A DNA stretch of 64,000 bases from an uncultured Alphaproteobacteria bacterium (GTDB taxonomy: Bacteria > Pseudomonadota > Alphaproteobacteria > Rhizobiales > Beijerinckiaceae), in assembly GCA_937988775.1 (NCBI GenBank), contig CALKHP010000058.1:62001-126000 (forward strand), given 5' to 3'. Positions 36,637 through 45,921 of this stretch are shown piece after piece. A program made the translations under genes and the position numbers. The notes below the pieces were generated by a model. The model had not been told where the DNA came from. It made no database searches and saw nothing but the letters and a program-made list of their open reading frames with translations. Each line of letters opens with the position of its first letter. Positions within the stretch are counted from its first letter, which is position 1.

Positions 36637-37472
36637 GTGGCCTCGCTTTCCTGGCTCGGCCCGGAAACGCCACGCTCGATGCCGAGATAGGCGTCGATGA
36701 CTTTTGCATCGGCCTTGACCACGTCCGGCGTGCCATCGGCGATCTTGTGGCCGTATTCGAGCACCACCACCCGGTCCGACAGGTCCATCACCACGCCCAT
36801 GTCATGCTCGATCAGCGCGATCGTCGTACCGAACTGGTTGTTGAGGTCGAGGATATAGCGGCACATATCCTCCTTCTCCTCGAGGTTCATGCCGGCCATG
36901 GGTTCGTCGAGCAGCAGCAGTTCGGGCTCCATGGCGAGCGCGCGGCCGAGTTCGACGCGCTTCTGCAAGCCGTAGGGCAGCTTGCCGACCGGCACCTTGC
37001 GGATCGCCTCGATCTGCAGGAAGTCGATGATGTCCTCGACGACGCGGCGGTGCTCGATCTCCTCGGCCATTGCCGGGCCGAAGCGCAGCATCTGCCAGAA
37101 CAGGCCGCGATGCATCTTCAGCGTGCGCCCGACCATGATGTTGTCGAGCGTGCTCATGCCGCGAAACAGCGCCACGTTCTGGAAGGTGCGCGCGATGCCC
37201 TGGCTCGCCGCCTGATACGGCTTCATGCGCGCCCGCGTCTGGCCCTTATAGGTGATGCGCCCGTGCTGGGGGTGGTAGAAGCCGTTGACGACATTGAGCA
37301 TCGAGGTCTTGCCGGCGCCGTTCGGGCCGATGATGGCGCGGATTTCGCCCTTGCGGATATCGAACGACACCTCGCTGATCGCCTTGACCCCGCCGAAGGT
37401 CAGCGAGACGTTCTCGACCGCGAGCAGGGTGTCGCCCGCCTTGAGGCCCGACTTGTCGCCCGGCGCCCTCAC
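36633..37472 (-). CDS. livG: branched-chain amino-acid-type ABC ATPase (LivG)
   Basis: A 279-residue ATPase: Walker A IIGPNGAGKTSMLNVVNGFY, the signature LPYGLQKRVELGRALAMEPE (a LPYG-type variant of LSGGQ normal for LivG), Walker B LLLLDEPMAGMN and switch LIEHDMGVVMDLSDRVVVLE. Overlaps the ligase upstream and livH downstream by 4 nt each, so the block is tightly coupled. Confidence 0.92.
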   Translation of the reverse strand: MRAPGDKSGLKAGDTLLAVENVSLTFGGVKAISEVSFDIRKGEIRAIIGPNGAGKTSMLNVVNGFYHPQHGRITYKGQTRARMKPYQAASQGIARTFQNVALFRGMSTLDNIMVGRTLKMHRGLFWQMLRFGPAMAEEIEHRRVVEDIIDFLQIEAIRKVPVGKLPYGLQKRVELGRALAMEPELLLLDEPMAGMNLEEKEDMCRYILDLNNQFGTTIALIEHDMGVVMDLSDRVVVLEYGHKIADGTPDVVKADAKVIDAYLGIERGVSGPSQESEAT

Positions 37473-39442
37473 GCGGCCACCCGCTCGGCGGCGACCGGCT
37501 GCGTCGCGGCATCGGCGATGCGCACGCGTGCCGCCAGCACGCCCTTGCGGCCATCCTCGAACGTCACCTCGGTCGCGATGTCGGCCGCGTCCGAGCCGTC
37601 ATAAAGCGCGTCGATCAGCGGCTTGTAGCGCTCGGCGATGAAGCCGCGCCGCACTTTCTGGGTGCGCGTCATCTCGCCATCGTCGGCATCGAGTTCCTTG
37701 TGCAGGATCAGGAAGCGGCGGATTTGCGCATTGGCCATCAGCGGTTCGCTGGCGAGCCCGCGATTGGCCTCGGCGACATGCTCGCCCAGCATGCGATAGA
37801 CGCGCGGATGCTGCGCCAGTTCCTGGTAGGAGGCATAGGGAATGTTGTTGCGCTCGGCCCAGTTGCCGACCGCGGTGAGATCGATGTTCAGCATGCAGGT
37901 GACAAAATCGCGCCCCTGCCCGAACGCCACCGCTTCCTTGATGTTGGGATAGAATTTCAGCTTGTTCTCGATATATTTCGGCGCGAACAGCGCGCCCGAG
38001 CCAAGCCGGCCGACATCCTTGGCGCGATCGATGATCTTGAGTTGGCCGTCCTCGTCGAAGAAGCCGGCATCGCCCGTCTTGATGAAGCCGTCCTCGGTCA
38101 TCACCTCGGCCGTGCGCTCGGTGTCCTTGTAGTAGCCGATGAACTGGCCGGGCGAGCGGTACAGAACCTCGCCGCTCTCCGAGATGCGGATATCGACATT
38201 GGGAACCGCCGGCCCGACCGTATCGGCGCGGATCTGTCCGTCGGGCTGCGCCGTGACATAAAGGAAGGCTTCGGTCTGGCCGTAAAGCTGCTTCAGGTTG
38301 AGGCCGAGCGAGCGGTAGAACGAGAACAGGTCCGGCCCGATCGCCTCGCCCGCCGTATAGGCGACGCGGATGCGCGAGAAGCCGAGCACGTTCTTCAAGG
38401 GCGCATAGACCAGCAGATTGCCGAGCCAGTAGTTGAGCCGCCCGCCGAGCGGCACGCTCTCGCCGTTGAGGATTTTCTCGCCCCAGCGCCGGCTGACGCC
38501 GATGAAATACTGGAACATGCGCCGCTTGAGCGCGCCGGCATCCTCCATGCGGATCGTCACCCGCGTCAACAGCGCCTCGAACACGCGCGGCGGCGCGAAA
38601 TAGAAGCTCGGCCCGATCTCCTGCAGGTCGTTCTCGGCCGTCTCGATGCTCTCGGGACAGGCGACGCAGAAACCGGCGACGAGCGCCTGGGCATAGTTGA
38701 GATAATGGTCGCCGACCCAGGCGAGCGGCAGATAGGCCAGCACCTCGTCGCGCTCGCCGAGCTTGTCGAAACCAACCGTGTCGCGCGCCGCCGCGATCGA
38801 GCCGCCGGCCGACAGGATCACGCCCTTCGAGCGCCCGGTCGTGCCGGAAGTGTAGAGGATGATCGAGACATCGTCAGCGCCGCCGCGATCGCGCTCGCCG
38901 TCGATCGCCGCCGCCAGCGCCGCATCGGCGGCCAGCAGCTTGCGGCCGTTGTCGATCACGCTTTCGATTCTGTGCAGGCGGGTGTGGTCGTAGTCGCGCA
39001 GGCCGCGCGGCTCGTCATAGAGCACCACCGACAGGAGCGGCACCTGCTCCGCGACCGAGAGCACCTTGTCGACCTGCTCCTGGTCCTGCACCGCGGCGAA
39101 GGTCACCTCGGCATGGTTGAGCACATAGGCCATCTCGTCGGCGACGGCATCGGCATAGACCGGCACCGGCACGGCACCGAGCCATTGCGCGGCGAGGATC
39201 GACCAGTACAGCGCCGGGCGGTTGGCGCCGATGATGGCGATCTTGGCGCCGCGCGTCAGCCCGAGCGCCTGCAGGCCGGCGGCATAGGCGCGCACATTTT
39301 CCGCGACCTCGCGCCAGGTCCATGTCCGCCAGATGCCGAAATCCTTGTGGCGCATCGCGGCGCGGTCGGGCCGCAGCCGGGCATGCTCGCACAACAGCTT
39401 GGCGAACGTATCGAGCCGGACCAAGTCGCTCGTCTGGGCCAA
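37469..39442 (-). CDS. long-chain/aryl acyl-CoA synthetase (AMP-forming)
   Basis: A 657-residue adenylate-forming ligase of the FadD15/AMP-binding class. The phosphate loop is LYTSGTTGRSKGVILS (about 196-211); the adenine region is IRVAYTAGEAIGPDLFSFY and LYGQTEAFLYV; the late GDAGFFDEDGQLKIIDRAKD is the ribose/hinge segment. The catalytic Lys region near the end reads TRTQKVRRGFIAERY. Such ligases head many Liv-type operons in this group and probably trap imported carboxylic acids as CoA esters. First gene of the tight block, 199 nt downstream of the Crp/Fnr gene; overlaps livG by 4 nt. Confidence 0.9.
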   Translation of the reverse strand: MAQTSDLVRLDTFAKLLCEHARLRPDRAAMRHKDFGIWRTWTWREVAENVRAYAAGLQALGLTRGAKIAIIGANRPALYWSILAAQWLGAVPVPVYADAVADEMAYVLNHAEVTFAAVQDQEQVDKVLSVAEQVPLLSVVLYDEPRGLRDYDHTRLHRIESVIDNGRKLLAADAALAAAIDGERDRGGADDVSIILYTSGTTGRSKGVILSAGGSIAAARDTVGFDKLGERDEVLAYLPLAWVGDHYLNYAQALVAGFCVACPESIETAENDLQEIGPSFYFAPPRVFEALLTRVTIRMEDAGALKRRMFQYFIGVSRRWGEKILNGESVPLGGRLNYWLGNLLVYAPLKNVLGFSRIRVAYTAGEAIGPDLFSFYRSLGLNLKQLYGQTEAFLYVTAQPDGQIRADTVGPAVPNVDIRISESGEVLYRSPGQFIGYYKDTERTAEVMTEDGFIKTGDAGFFDEDGQLKIIDRAKDVGRLGSGALFAPKYIENKLKFYPNIKEAVAFGQGRDFVTCMLNIDLTAVGNWAERNNIPYASYQELAQHPRVYRMLGEHVAEANRGLASEPLMANAQIRRFLILHKELDADDGEMTRTQKVRRGFIAERYKPLIDALYDGSDAADIATEVTFEDGRKGVLAARVRIADAATQPVAAERVAA

Positions 39443-39641
39443 GAGGCCTCCCTATCGTCGCTCGTGCCGACCGGGTTCATGCCCGGCCTTGTGCCCACGA
39501 GGCTCGCAATCGCGTCAGCTTTTTTCAAGCATGGGCTTGACAGACAAGCCTCGGCAATTCGTTATAGATTAGCAGTATTTTGTAGCTTAGCGGCTAGAAT
39601 CGGCGGTTCTTCGCCGAAAGTCGGACACAACACCTGCTTCA
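39443..39641. promoter_or_regulatory. likely promoter region of the ligase-liv operon
   Basis: A 199-bp AT-richer gap upstream of the ligase gene and downstream of the Crp/Fnr gene. It contains a ttttttcaag run near 39521 and an AT-rich core (ttatagattagcagtattttgtag, given as position 39562 onward). No confident Crp/Fnr half-site pair was found. Confidence 0.3.
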
Positions 39642-40385
39642 TCAGCCATCGTAGCGGCGCAGCCGATCGAGATCGCGCACGCGCACGCCGCCGTGCTCGT
39701 TTTGGATCAGGCCGGCCTGTTCGAGTTCCTGCAGGGCGCGGTTGGCGACCGGGCGCGACACGCCGGCGAGCAAGCCAATCTCTTCCTGGTTGATGTCGAG
39801 ATGATTGCCGAGAAACGGGCTCAGCACCGGGTTGAACAGCCAGGCGAGGCTGCGCGCCACCTTGGCGGTGGAATGCAGCGTGCGGTCGTGCTCGACGGAG
39901 GCGATGAACTGGCCGATGCGCTCGTTGAGCAGGCGCAGCAGCAATTTGTTGAAGGCGACGCTGTTGTCGCACAGCCAGTGGAAGCTCGCCCGATTGAGCA
40001 GCGCCACCTGCGTACGGCGTAGCACGAGCACGTCATATTGGCGCGGCTCGTCCTTGAGCAGCGAGCCCTCGCCGAACCAGTTGCTCGGCGGCAGGCCGGC
40101 ATAGGTCACCGCCTTGCCGCTGGTGGTGACGGAGCCGAGCCGCATCAGGCCGCTAACCACGCCGATCCAGCTCTCGACCCGGTCGCCGCGATGGATCAGG
40201 TAGCTGCCGGCATCGAGATTGCGGAAGCTCAAGCCGCGCCGCGCGCGCTCCTGCTCGTCGGGCGGCAGTTCCCGCGCCCAGAATATCGTCGCGAGAAACT
40301 GCTCCTGCCCGATCACCCTTGCCGCCCTCGCCCTTGCCCCTGCAATCGTGCGGCCACGGCGCGCCGAATGCAATGGTTTGTGCAA
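39642..40385 (-). CDS. Crp/Fnr family transcriptional regulator
   Basis: A 247-residue regulator. A cNMP-binding beta-roll covers about residues 50-150 (LDAGSYLIHRGDRVESWIGV, GKAVTYAGLPPSNWFGEGSL). The dimer helix is at about 150-180 and a winged helix at about 195-240 with recognition helix EEIGLLAGVSRPVANRALQEL. The FNR iron-sulphur cysteines are absent, so it is not an oxygen sensor of that type. The first 20 residues are Arg-rich; a GTG at 40316 (VIGQEQF) may be the true start. Its place between the oxidoreductase and the ligase-liv block suggests local control of aryl-acid genes. Confidence 0.88.
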   Translation of the reverse strand: MHKPLHSARRGRTIAGARARAARVIGQEQFLATIFWARELPPDEQERARRGLSFRNLDAGSYLIHRGDRVESWIGVVSGLMRLGSVTTSGKAVTYAGLPPSNWFGEGSLLKDEPRQYDVLVLRRTQVALLNRASFHWLCDNSVAFNKLLLRLLNERIGQFIASVEHDRTLHSTAKVARSLAWLFNPVLSPFLGNHLDINQEEIGLLAGVSRPVANRALQELEQAGLIQNEHGGVRVRDLDRLRRYDG

Positions 40386-40407
40386 GGCGGCTCACGCCTC
40401 ATCGGCG

Positions 40408-40438
40408 CCCTCATCCTTTGACAAGCTCAGGATGAGGG
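40408..40438. repeat. dispersed inverted repeat between Crp/Fnr and oxidoreductase genes
   Basis: Arms ccctcatcct and aggatgaggg surround ttgacaagctc; it is the same motif family as at 15770-15792. It may also serve as a weak terminator for the oxidoreductase gene. Confidence 0.6.
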
Positions 40439-40466
40439 CGGTGGAAAGCCATGCTGGCGCAACACC

Positions 40467-43400
40467 TCACTCGGCGGCGATGCGCGTCGGTTCGCCCTCG
40501 CCCGCGTCGAAACGCTGCTTCAGCGCCGCCTGCTCCTTGAGCGCCACGGCAAGATGGCGCTGCTTGACATGGCCGTAGCCCCTGATCTTTTCAGGAATCG
40601 TGGCGAGCCCGACCGCGAGCGCATGGTTATCCGGCGTCAGCCGGCCGGCAACCTCGTCCATCAGCGCCTCGTAATCGGCGATCAGCCGGCGTTCCGTGCG
40701 GCGTTCGCTCGTATAGCCGAAAATGTCGAACGGCGTACCGCGCAGCCCCTTGAAACGGGCGAGCACGCCAAAGACGGTCAGGATCCACGGCCCGAACGTC
40801 GTCTTGACCGGCTCGCCCTTGGCATTGCGGCGGCCGAGTATCGGCGGCGCCAGATGGAATTCGAGCCGGCCGACGCCGTCGAATTCGCTCTCGAGCTGCT
40901 TCCGGAAACTCTTGTCGGTGTAGAGGCGGGCGACCTCGTATTCGTCCTTATAGGCCATCAGCTTGAACAGGTAGCGCGCCACCGCTTCCGCCAGGCCCGC
41001 GCCACCCGGCACCCGTTTTTCTTCCGCCACGCGCATGCGCTCGACCACCGCGCGGTAGCGCGCGGCATAGCCGGCATTCTGGTAGCCGGTCAGGAACGCG
41101 GCCCGGCGCGCCACCAGGCTCGCCAGGTCCTGCGCCGGCTCGGGTTCGGCCTGCGGCCGCGCCTTGGCGACGATCGCCTCGACGGCTGCGCCGTCATGCG
41201 CCGCCAGCCGGCCCCAGCGGAAAGCCGCGAGGTTCATCGGCACCGCCTCGCCGTTCAGTTCGATCGCCTTTTCGAGCGCGGCGTGGCCGAGCGGCAAGCC
41301 GCCATGCTGATAGGCGAAGCCGAGCATGAACATGTTGGCGGCGATCGAATTGCCGAACAGGGTTGTCGCTAGCCCCGTCGCATCGACGAAATGCGTATTT
41401 GCCCGGCCGGCGGCGCTGGAGATGGCGCGTTTCAGGCGCTCGGTCGGCAGCGAGAAATCGGCATTGCGCGCGAAATCGCCCGGCATGATCTCGGCCGTGT
41501 TGACGATGGCGAGCGTCTCGTCGCTGCGCATGCTGGCGAGCACCTTCTTCGAGCCGGTCACCACCATGTCGCAGCCGAGCACCAGATCGGCCTTGCCGGC
41601 CGAGACCCGGATGGCGCTGATCGCTTCCGGCGTCGCCGCGAGCCGGATATGCGACGACACCGCGCCGCCCTTCTGCGCCAGCCCCGCCATGTCGATCATG
41701 CCGCAGCCCTTGCCCTCGAGATGGGCCGCCATGCCGAGGATGGCGCCGACCGTGACCACGCCGGTGCCGCCGACGCCGGTGATGATCGCCGCCCAGCCAT
41801 CGCCGATCGCGGCTTCGGTCGGCTCGGGGATCGGCGGCAGTTCGGTGCCGGGGCCGGCAAGCGGCGCCGCCTTCTTCGGCTTGGCGCCATGCACCGTGAC
41901 GAAGGACGGGCAGAAGCCATTGACGCAGGAGAAATCCTTGTTGCAGTTCGACTGGTCGATGCGGCGCTTGCGGCCGAATTCGGTTTCGAGCGGCTGCACC
42001 GAGACGCAGTTCGAGGCGATGCCGCAATCGCCGCAGCCCTCGCACACCAGCGGGTTGATCAGCACGCGCTTGTCGGGGTCGGGATACTGGCCGCGCTTGC
42101 GCCGGCGGCGTTTTTCAGCGGCGCAGGTCTGGTCGTAGAGCAGCACCGTGGTGCCGGGCGTCGCGGCAAGCTCGCGCTGCACGGTGTCGAGCTCGTCGCG
42201 ATGGCTGATCGTCATGCCGGCCGGCCATTGCATCGAGGACGGGTATTTGCCCGGCTCGTCGGTGACGAGCGCGATGCGCGACACGCCCTCCGCCGCGACC
42301 TGGCGCGCGATCATGTCGACGGTCAGGCCGCCCTCATGGCGCTGGCCGCCGGTCATCGCCACGGCATCGTTGAACAGGATCTTGTAGGTGACGTTGGTCT
42401 TGGTGTCGGCGGCCCAGCGCAAGGCCAGAATGCCGGAATGATTATAGGTGCCGTCGCCGATATTCTGGAACACGTGGCCGCGCGTCGAGAAGCGCGATTC
42501 GCCGACCCAATTGGCGCCCTCGCCGCCCATCTGGGTGAAGCCCTCGGTCGAGCGATCCATCCAGCTTGCCATGAAATGGCAGCCGATGCCGGCATAGGCG
42601 CGCGAGCCCTCCGGCACCTTGGTCGAGCTGCTATGCGGGCAGCCCGAGCAGAAATACGGTGTGCGCGCGCCGACATCGACCGTCTCGGCCAGCATCGCCT
42701 GCACCTGCCGCAGGCGCGACACGTGGTCGGCGATCTCGTCGCTCTTTGCGTAGCGCAGGATGCGCTCGCCGATGGCAATGGCGATATCGTTCGGGTCGAG
42801 CGCGCCTTTGACCGGGAACAGCCAGTTATGCTTCTCGTCCCGCTTGCCGACCACGACCGGCTGGTTGGCGGAACCGTAAAGCTCCTCCTTGACCTGGACC
42901 TCGATCAGCGCGCGCTTTTCCTCGACCACGACCACCATATCGAGGCCCTGGGCGAATTCCATCAGCCCTTGCGGATCGAGCGGCCACGGGCAGGCGATCT
43001 TGTACAGCCTGATGCCGAGCGCATTGGCGCGCACCTCGTCGATGCCGAGATCGTCGAGCGCCTGGCGCACGTCGAGATAGCTCTTGCCGACGGTGACGAT
43101 GCCGAGGCGCGGCTGGGAGCCGCCCGACATCACGATGCGGTTCAGCTTGTTGGCCTTGACGAATTCCAGCACCGCGTCGCGCTTGAACTCGTGCAGGCGC
43201 GCTTCCTGCGCCAGGAAATCCAGATCGTTCGGCCGGATGCTCAGGCCGCCCGGCGGCATCGCGAAAGGCGGGATGACCGGCTGCACCCGGTCGATGCGGC
43301 CATCGACGGAGGCGGTCGATTCGACATTGTCCTTGACGCATTTGAACGCGACCCAGGTGCCGGCGAAACGCGACAGCGCATAGCCGTACAGGCCGTAATC

Positions 43401-43952
43401 GAGCATTTCCTGCACGCCGGCCGGGTTTAGGATCGGGATCATGTGATCGACGAAGCTGAGTTCGGTCTGGTGGGCGTTGGTCGAACTCTCGGCGGTGTGG
43501 TCGTCGCCCATCAGGGCGAGCACGCCGCCATGGGGCGAGGTGCCGGACAGGTTGGCATGGCGCAGCACGTCGCCGGCGCGGTCGACGCCCGGCCCCTTGC
43601 CGTACCACAGGCCGAACACGCCGTCATATTTGCCCTCGCCGCGCATCTCGGCCTGCTGGCTGCCCCAGATCGCGGTGGCGGCGAGTTCCTCGTTCAGTCC
43701 AGGCTGGGAGACGATATTGGCCTTGTCGAGCACGGAGCGCATGCGGCTAAGCTGCAGGTCGAGCCCGCCGAGCGGCGAGCCGCGATAGCCCGAGACGAAG
43801 CCGGCGGTGTTCAGCCCGGCGCGGCGGTCGCGCTCGCGCTGCATCAGCAGGATGCGGACGATGGCCTGCGTGCCGGACAGGAAGACCTGGCCCTTGTCGA
43901 GATCGAACTTATCGTCGAGCGTGACGTCACGCAGCGGAAACGGCTCATCCAT
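40467..43952 (-). CDS. indolepyruvate:ferredoxin oxidoreductase, fused alpha-beta form
   Basis: An 1161-residue 2-oxoacid oxidoreductase that decarboxylates aryl-pyruvates (indolepyruvate, phenylpyruvate) to aryl-acetyl-CoA with ferredoxin as acceptor. The N-terminal pyrimidine-binding domain has FVSGYRGSPLGGLDLQL; the thiamine-diphosphate domain has PYFCSGCPHSSST, YAGIGCHFM and IGDGTYNHSGILALRWA. A 4Fe-4S ferredoxin-like part carries CEGCGDCGIASNC and NCNKDFSCVNGFCPSF (about 665-725). The gamma-like IorB domain follows with ITGVGGTGVVTVGAILGMAA. Fused IorA-IorB enzymes of this size are usual in alphaproteobacteria. ATG at 43952 follows gggagg; the upstream extension to 44012 is not supported. 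Confidence 0.93.
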   Translation of the reverse strand: MDEPFPLRDVTLDDKFDLDKGQVFLSGTQAIVRILLMQRERDRRAGLNTAGFVSGYRGSPLGGLDLQLSRMRSVLDKANIVSQPGLNEELAATAIWGSQQAEMRGEGKYDGVFGLWYGKGPGVDRAGDVLRHANLSGTSPHGGVLALMGDDHTAESSTNAHQTELSFVDHMIPILNPAGVQEMLDYGLYGYALSRFAGTWVAFKCVKDNVESTASVDGRIDRVQPVIPPFAMPPGGLSIRPNDLDFLAQEARLHEFKRDAVLEFVKANKLNRIVMSGGSQPRLGIVTVGKSYLDVRQALDDLGIDEVRANALGIRLYKIACPWPLDPQGLMEFAQGLDMVVVVEEKRALIEVQVKEELYGSANQPVVVGKRDEKHNWLFPVKGALDPNDIAIAIGERILRYAKSDEIADHVSRLRQVQAMLAETVDVGARTPYFCSGCPHSSSTKVPEGSRAYAGIGCHFMASWMDRSTEGFTQMGGEGANWVGESRFSTRGHVFQNIGDGTYNHSGILALRWAADTKTNVTYKILFNDAVAMTGGQRHEGGLTVDMIARQVAAEGVSRIALVTDEPGKYPSSMQWPAGMTISHRDELDTVQRELAATPGTTVLLYDQTCAAEKRRRRKRGQYPDPDKRVLINPLVCEGCGDCGIASNCVSVQPLETEFGRKRRIDQSNCNKDFSCVNGFCPSFVTVHGAKPKKAAPLAGPGTELPPIPEPTEAAIGDGWAAIITGVGGTGVVTVGAILGMAAHLEGKGCGMIDMAGLAQKGGAVSSHIRLAATPEAISAIRVSAGKADLVLGCDMVVTGSKKVLASMRSDETLAIVNTAEIMPGDFARNADFSLPTERLKRAISSAAGRANTHFVDATGLATTLFGNSIAANMFMLGFAYQHGGLPLGHAALEKAIELNGEAVPMNLAAFRWGRLAAHDGAAVEAIVAKARPQAEPEPAQDLASLVARRAAFLTGYQNAGYAARYRAVVERMRVAEEKRVPGGAGLAEAVARYLFKLMAYKDEYEVARLYTDKSFRKQLESEFDGVGRLEFHLAPPILGRRNAKGEPVKTTFGPWILTVFGVLARFKGLRGTPFDIFGYTSERRTERRLIADYEALMDEVAGRLTPDNHALAVGLATIPEKIRGYGHVKQRHLAVALKEQAALKQRFDAGEGEPTRIAAE

Positions 43953-44215
43953 CGTCCAACCTCCCACGCGCATCCAGCCCTGGCCGACCGGATTGCAGCT
44001 CCGGTTTCTCATATGGGACGGCCGCGCAAAATTCCCGGCCCGGCGCGTAAATTACGTCAATATTGCTGACATAAATCGCCGCATCGGTCAATCCTAGTGC
44101 AATTCCAGACAACATGCACGGGCCGTGCTTTTGCCTCAATCGCTATGGACAAGCGAGCGGGATTTCGTGCCCGAGATTTGCTAGCCTTCGCCCGCTTGAG
44201 GAAAGAACACACCCG
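43953..44215. promoter_or_regulatory. divergent promoter region with inverted repeat GTCA-N7-TGAC
   Basis: The gap between the oxidoreductase and the DUF1007 gene. An inverted repeat lies at 44056-44070 (gtcaatattgctgac) in a local AT-rich stretch, a plausible dimeric repressor site. The right half (44100-44200) shows nothing clear apart from the Shine-Dalgarno gaggaaag for the DUF1007 gene. Confidence 0.35.
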
Positions 44216-44848
44216 ATGATTCGCGGCCTCCTCGCGGTTCTTTTCTGCCTCGCCATGATTCGCGGCGCGGCGGCGCATCCCCATGTCTTCGTCGATGCCC
44301 GCAGCGAGATCGTCTATGACGGGGCCGGCGCCATCACGGCGGTCAGGCACGCCTGGACCTTCGACGACATGTTCTCCGCCTTCGCCGTGCAGGGCCTCAC
44401 CGAGACCAATGGCGGCTATAGCCGCGAGACGCTCGCCCCGGTCGCCAAGGTCAATGTCGAATCGCTCGCCGAATTCGCCTATTTCACCTACGGCAAGGCC
44501 AACGGCAAGAAACTCGATTTCGCCGAGCCGACCGACTACTGGCTGTCCTTCGCCGACAAGCGCCTGACGCTGCATTTCACCCTGCCGCTGAAACAGGCGA
44601 TGCCGGCGCGCAACCTGTCGGTCGAAATCTACGACCCGACCTTCTATGTCGATTTCACCTTCGCAGCGGATGCGCCGGTCAAGCTCGACGCCGCGCCCGC
44701 CGGCTGCAAGCTGACGGTGCGCTCCTCCGCCGCCGCCAATCAGGCCGCCACCTCGCAAATCCTGTCGGAAAGCTTCTTCGCCTCGCTGAACGCGCAATCC
44801 GATTACGGTGCCAAATTCGCCAATCGCGCCATGGTGTTCTGCCCGTGA
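44216..44848 (+). CDS. DUF1007 family periplasmic protein (nickel/cobalt transport-associated)
   Basis: A 210-residue exported protein; signal MIRGLLAVLFCLAMIRGAAA is cleaved before HPHVFVD. That His-Pro-His at the new N-terminus is the family's conserved potential metal ligand. FTYGKANGKKLDFAEPTDYW and VEIYDPTFYVDFTF are further DUF1007 blocks. The family is found next to NicO-type Ni/Co transporters and is thought to deliver or sense the metal in the periplasm. GTGA overlap with the transporter gene fixes them as one operon. The ribosome-binding site gaggaaag supports ATG 44216. Confidence 0.85.
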   Translation: MIRGLLAVLFCLAMIRGAAAHPHVFVDARSEIVYDGAGAITAVRHAWTFDDMFSAFAVQGLTETNGGYSRETLAPVAKVNVESLAEFAYFTYGKANGKKLDFAEPTDYWLSFADKRLTLHFTLPLKQAMPARNLSVEIYDPTFYVDFTFAADAPVKLDAAPAGCKLTVRSSAAANQAATSQILSESFFASLNAQSDYGAKFANRAMVFCP

Positions 44849-45828
44849 GGCGGGTTCGAGCGGCCGTGACGGCCCTTGCCGTGCTCGCCGCCGTGAGTGC
44901 CACCGAGGCGTTCGCCCAGGCGCGCGTGCCGTTCGGCATCGGCGGCACCGAGGGCATGGCGAGCCCGCCCGGTAATGCGCTCGCCGCCTTCATCCTGCAG
45001 AAACAGTCCGAATTCTACCGGGCGATGAGCACGGCGGTGCATGGCTTGGCCGGCAACCCGGCGGCGCTGTGGACGCTGCTCGGCATCGGCTTCCTGTACG
45101 GCATCTTCCATGCCGCCGGCCCGGGCCACGGCAAGGCGGTGATCTCGTCCTATATCGTCGCCGACGCGCGCGCGCTCCGGCGCGGTTTCGCGCTGGCGCT
45201 CGCCGCCGCGCTGTTCCAGGGCGTGGTCGCCATCGCGCTCGTCGGGCTGCTGGTCGGGCTGCTCGGCTTCACCGCCATCGGCATGACCAGGGCGGCATCC
45301 GTGGTCGAGACGCTCAGTTATGCGCTGGTGATCTGCTTCGGCCTGTGGCTGGTCTGGCGCAAGGGTCGCGCGCTTCTCGCCAGCTTCTCGCAGCAGCCCG
45401 AGCCCAGCAGCACCGATCTCGCTTGCGACCATGTTCACCTGCCGCCGCCCGAGGCCCTGCGCAACCTGTCGCTGCGCGAGGCGGCAGCGGTCGCGGTCGC
45501 CGCCGGCAGCCGGCCCTGCACCGGCGCCATCCTGATCCTGGTCTTCACGCTGGTCCAGGCCAACACCGCGACGGGCGCGGCGCGCTACTGGCTCGTCGGC
45601 GCCGGCGTCGCCACGGTCATCGCCATGTCGCTCGGCACCGCGCTGACCACCGGCGCCATCGCCGCCATCGCCGTGTTCGCCAAGAAGCTCGCGCTTGGTC
45701 TTGCGGCGGGCCGCAGCCGCGCCTCGGAGCGCATCGGGCGCGGCATCGAATTGCTGGCGGCGCTCGCCCTGCTGCTGTTCGGCGTGGCGCTGCTCGCCGG
45801 CTACCTCGCCACCACCGGCGGCGCGTGA
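44845..45828 (+). CDS. NicO/RcnA-type nickel-cobalt transporter
   Basis: A 327-residue inner-membrane protein with six or seven helices. The signature GIFHAAGPGHGKAVISSYIV (about 91-110) carries the metal-binding His residues. A cytoplasmic loop with DHVHLPPPEA (His-x-His) follows, then AAGSRPCTGAILILVFTLV. The N-terminus RAAVTALAVLAAVSATEAFAQ is a signal-like helix. The family includes both uptake and efflux proteins; the DUF1007 partner occurs with both, so direction is unresolved. It starts with GTG overlapping the DUF1007 stop codon. Confidence 0.88.
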   Translation: MRRVRAAVTALAVLAAVSATEAFAQARVPFGIGGTEGMASPPGNALAAFILQKQSEFYRAMSTAVHGLAGNPAALWTLLGIGFLYGIFHAAGPGHGKAVISSYIVADARALRRGFALALAAALFQGVVAIALVGLLVGLLGFTAIGMTRAASVVETLSYALVICFGLWLVWRKGRALLASFSQQPEPSSTDLACDHVHLPPPEALRNLSLREAAAVAVAAGSRPCTGAILILVFTLVQANTATGAARYWLVGAGVATVIAMSLGTALTTGAIAAIAVFAKKLALGLAAGRSRASERIGRGIELLAALALLLFGVALLAGYLATTGGA

Positions 45829-45921
45829 AGGGGCAACCGCCCAAAAACCTTGCCCTTGGCGGCCCGCTCGTATAACCGGGAACGACACACGCAAATTCGC
45901 GCAAACCCGGTGCCGGATGTC

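Noticed and set aside
39537..39567. TTGACA with a following TATAG-like box as a plus-strand promoter
   Set aside because: Spacing is 19-20 bp and no plus-strand gene follows, so it is not supported.
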